A stretch of 14,547 nucleotides of DNA from CBDUBU01 sp965365465 (GTDB taxonomy: Bacteria > Bacteroidota > Rhodothermia > Rhodothermales > DASSAV01). Positions 14,509 through 14,547 of this stretch are shown piece after piece. The stretch is taken from positions 1-14,547 of the forward strand of contig CBDUBU010000079.1 of assembly GCA_965365465.1 (NCBI GenBank). Direction: 5' to 3'. Position 1 is the first letter of the stretch. Every line of letters begins with the position of its first letter. The position numbers and the translations under genes were made by a program. The notes below the pieces were generated by a model. The model was given only the letters and a program-made list of their open reading frames with translations. It searched no databases and had not been told where the DNA came from.

Positions 14509-14527
14509 TCCTGATCCGGGATCAGGA
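14509..14527. repeat. Perfect 19-base palindrome near the window edge
   Basis: TCCTGATCC-G-GGATCAGGA, 9-base arms around one base, preceded by a direct partial copy CTGATCC at 14501-14507. It lies upstream of the Dabb gene. It could be an operator for a dimeric regulator, or the arm of a REP-type or mobile element that continues beyond the window. The remaining bases 14355-14500 show no gene, only weak pairs such as GCTGAAG/CTTCAGC (14397-14403 and 14432-14438). Confidence 0.45.
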
Positions 14528-14547
14528 CGAAGCGGAGCCGGGCAGGC

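Overview
The window is 14.5 kb of chromosomal-looking DNA. It is moderately GC-rich and carries ten convincing protein genes plus two small candidates. There is no rRNA, tRNA, CRISPR array or transposase. Weak or absent Shine-Dalgarno sequences, a TrkA-TrkH pair of this form, a secreted Dabb protein and a thioredoxin-family protein of the kind seen in Bacteroidota-type genomes suggest the Bacteroidota/Rhodothermota branch. This is an inference with low confidence; no taxonomic marker gene is present.

Layout. Bases 1-675 hold the 3' end of a plus-strand FAD/NAD(P) oxidoreductase of the NDH-2/SelD-associated type. It converges on a minus-strand tandem universal stress protein (692-1648). An fxsA-like membrane protein gene (1888-2403, plus) converges on a duplicated TerB-like protein (2442-3251, minus). 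Upstream of that, on the minus strand, lies a thioredoxin-fold protein with a single active-site cysteine (3480-4088). A quiet stretch (4089-4478) leads to a possible 36-residue single-pass membrane protein (4479-4589, plus), which converges on a 75-residue hypothetical protein (4613-4840, minus). An AT-rich divergent region with an inverted repeat separates the latter from trkA-trkH (5166-6521 and 6613-8133, plus). After trkH comes about 440 bases with two copies of a structured GC-rich repeat and a minus-strand terminator. The remaining genes are all on the minus strand. In transcription order, from the right edge leftward, they are a secreted Dabb-domain protein (13926-14354), a Kef-type antiporter fused to TrkA-N/TrkA-C and a PTS EIIA domain (11541-13841), an NhaP-type Na+/H+ antiporter (10178-11455), and a secreted clan GH-A glycoside hydrolase whose last 66 codons are out of frame (8574-10039).

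How the genes fit together. The central theme is monovalent-cation and pH homeostasis. TrkA-TrkH would import K+. NhaP and the Kef fusion would exchange Na+ or K+ for H+. The universal stress protein and TerB-like protein are the nucleotide- or stress-linked proteins often found near such systems. The EIIA domain on the Kef protein is the most interesting point: stand-alone EIIA(Ntr) is known to control K+ transporters in proteobacteria, so the fusion suggests a transporter that carries its own phosphorylation-sensing module. I see no clear defence or mobile system. The other points worth checking are the frameshifted glycoside hydrolase, the paired structured repeat, the TerB duplication, the small membrane protein and several inverted repeats at gene borders.
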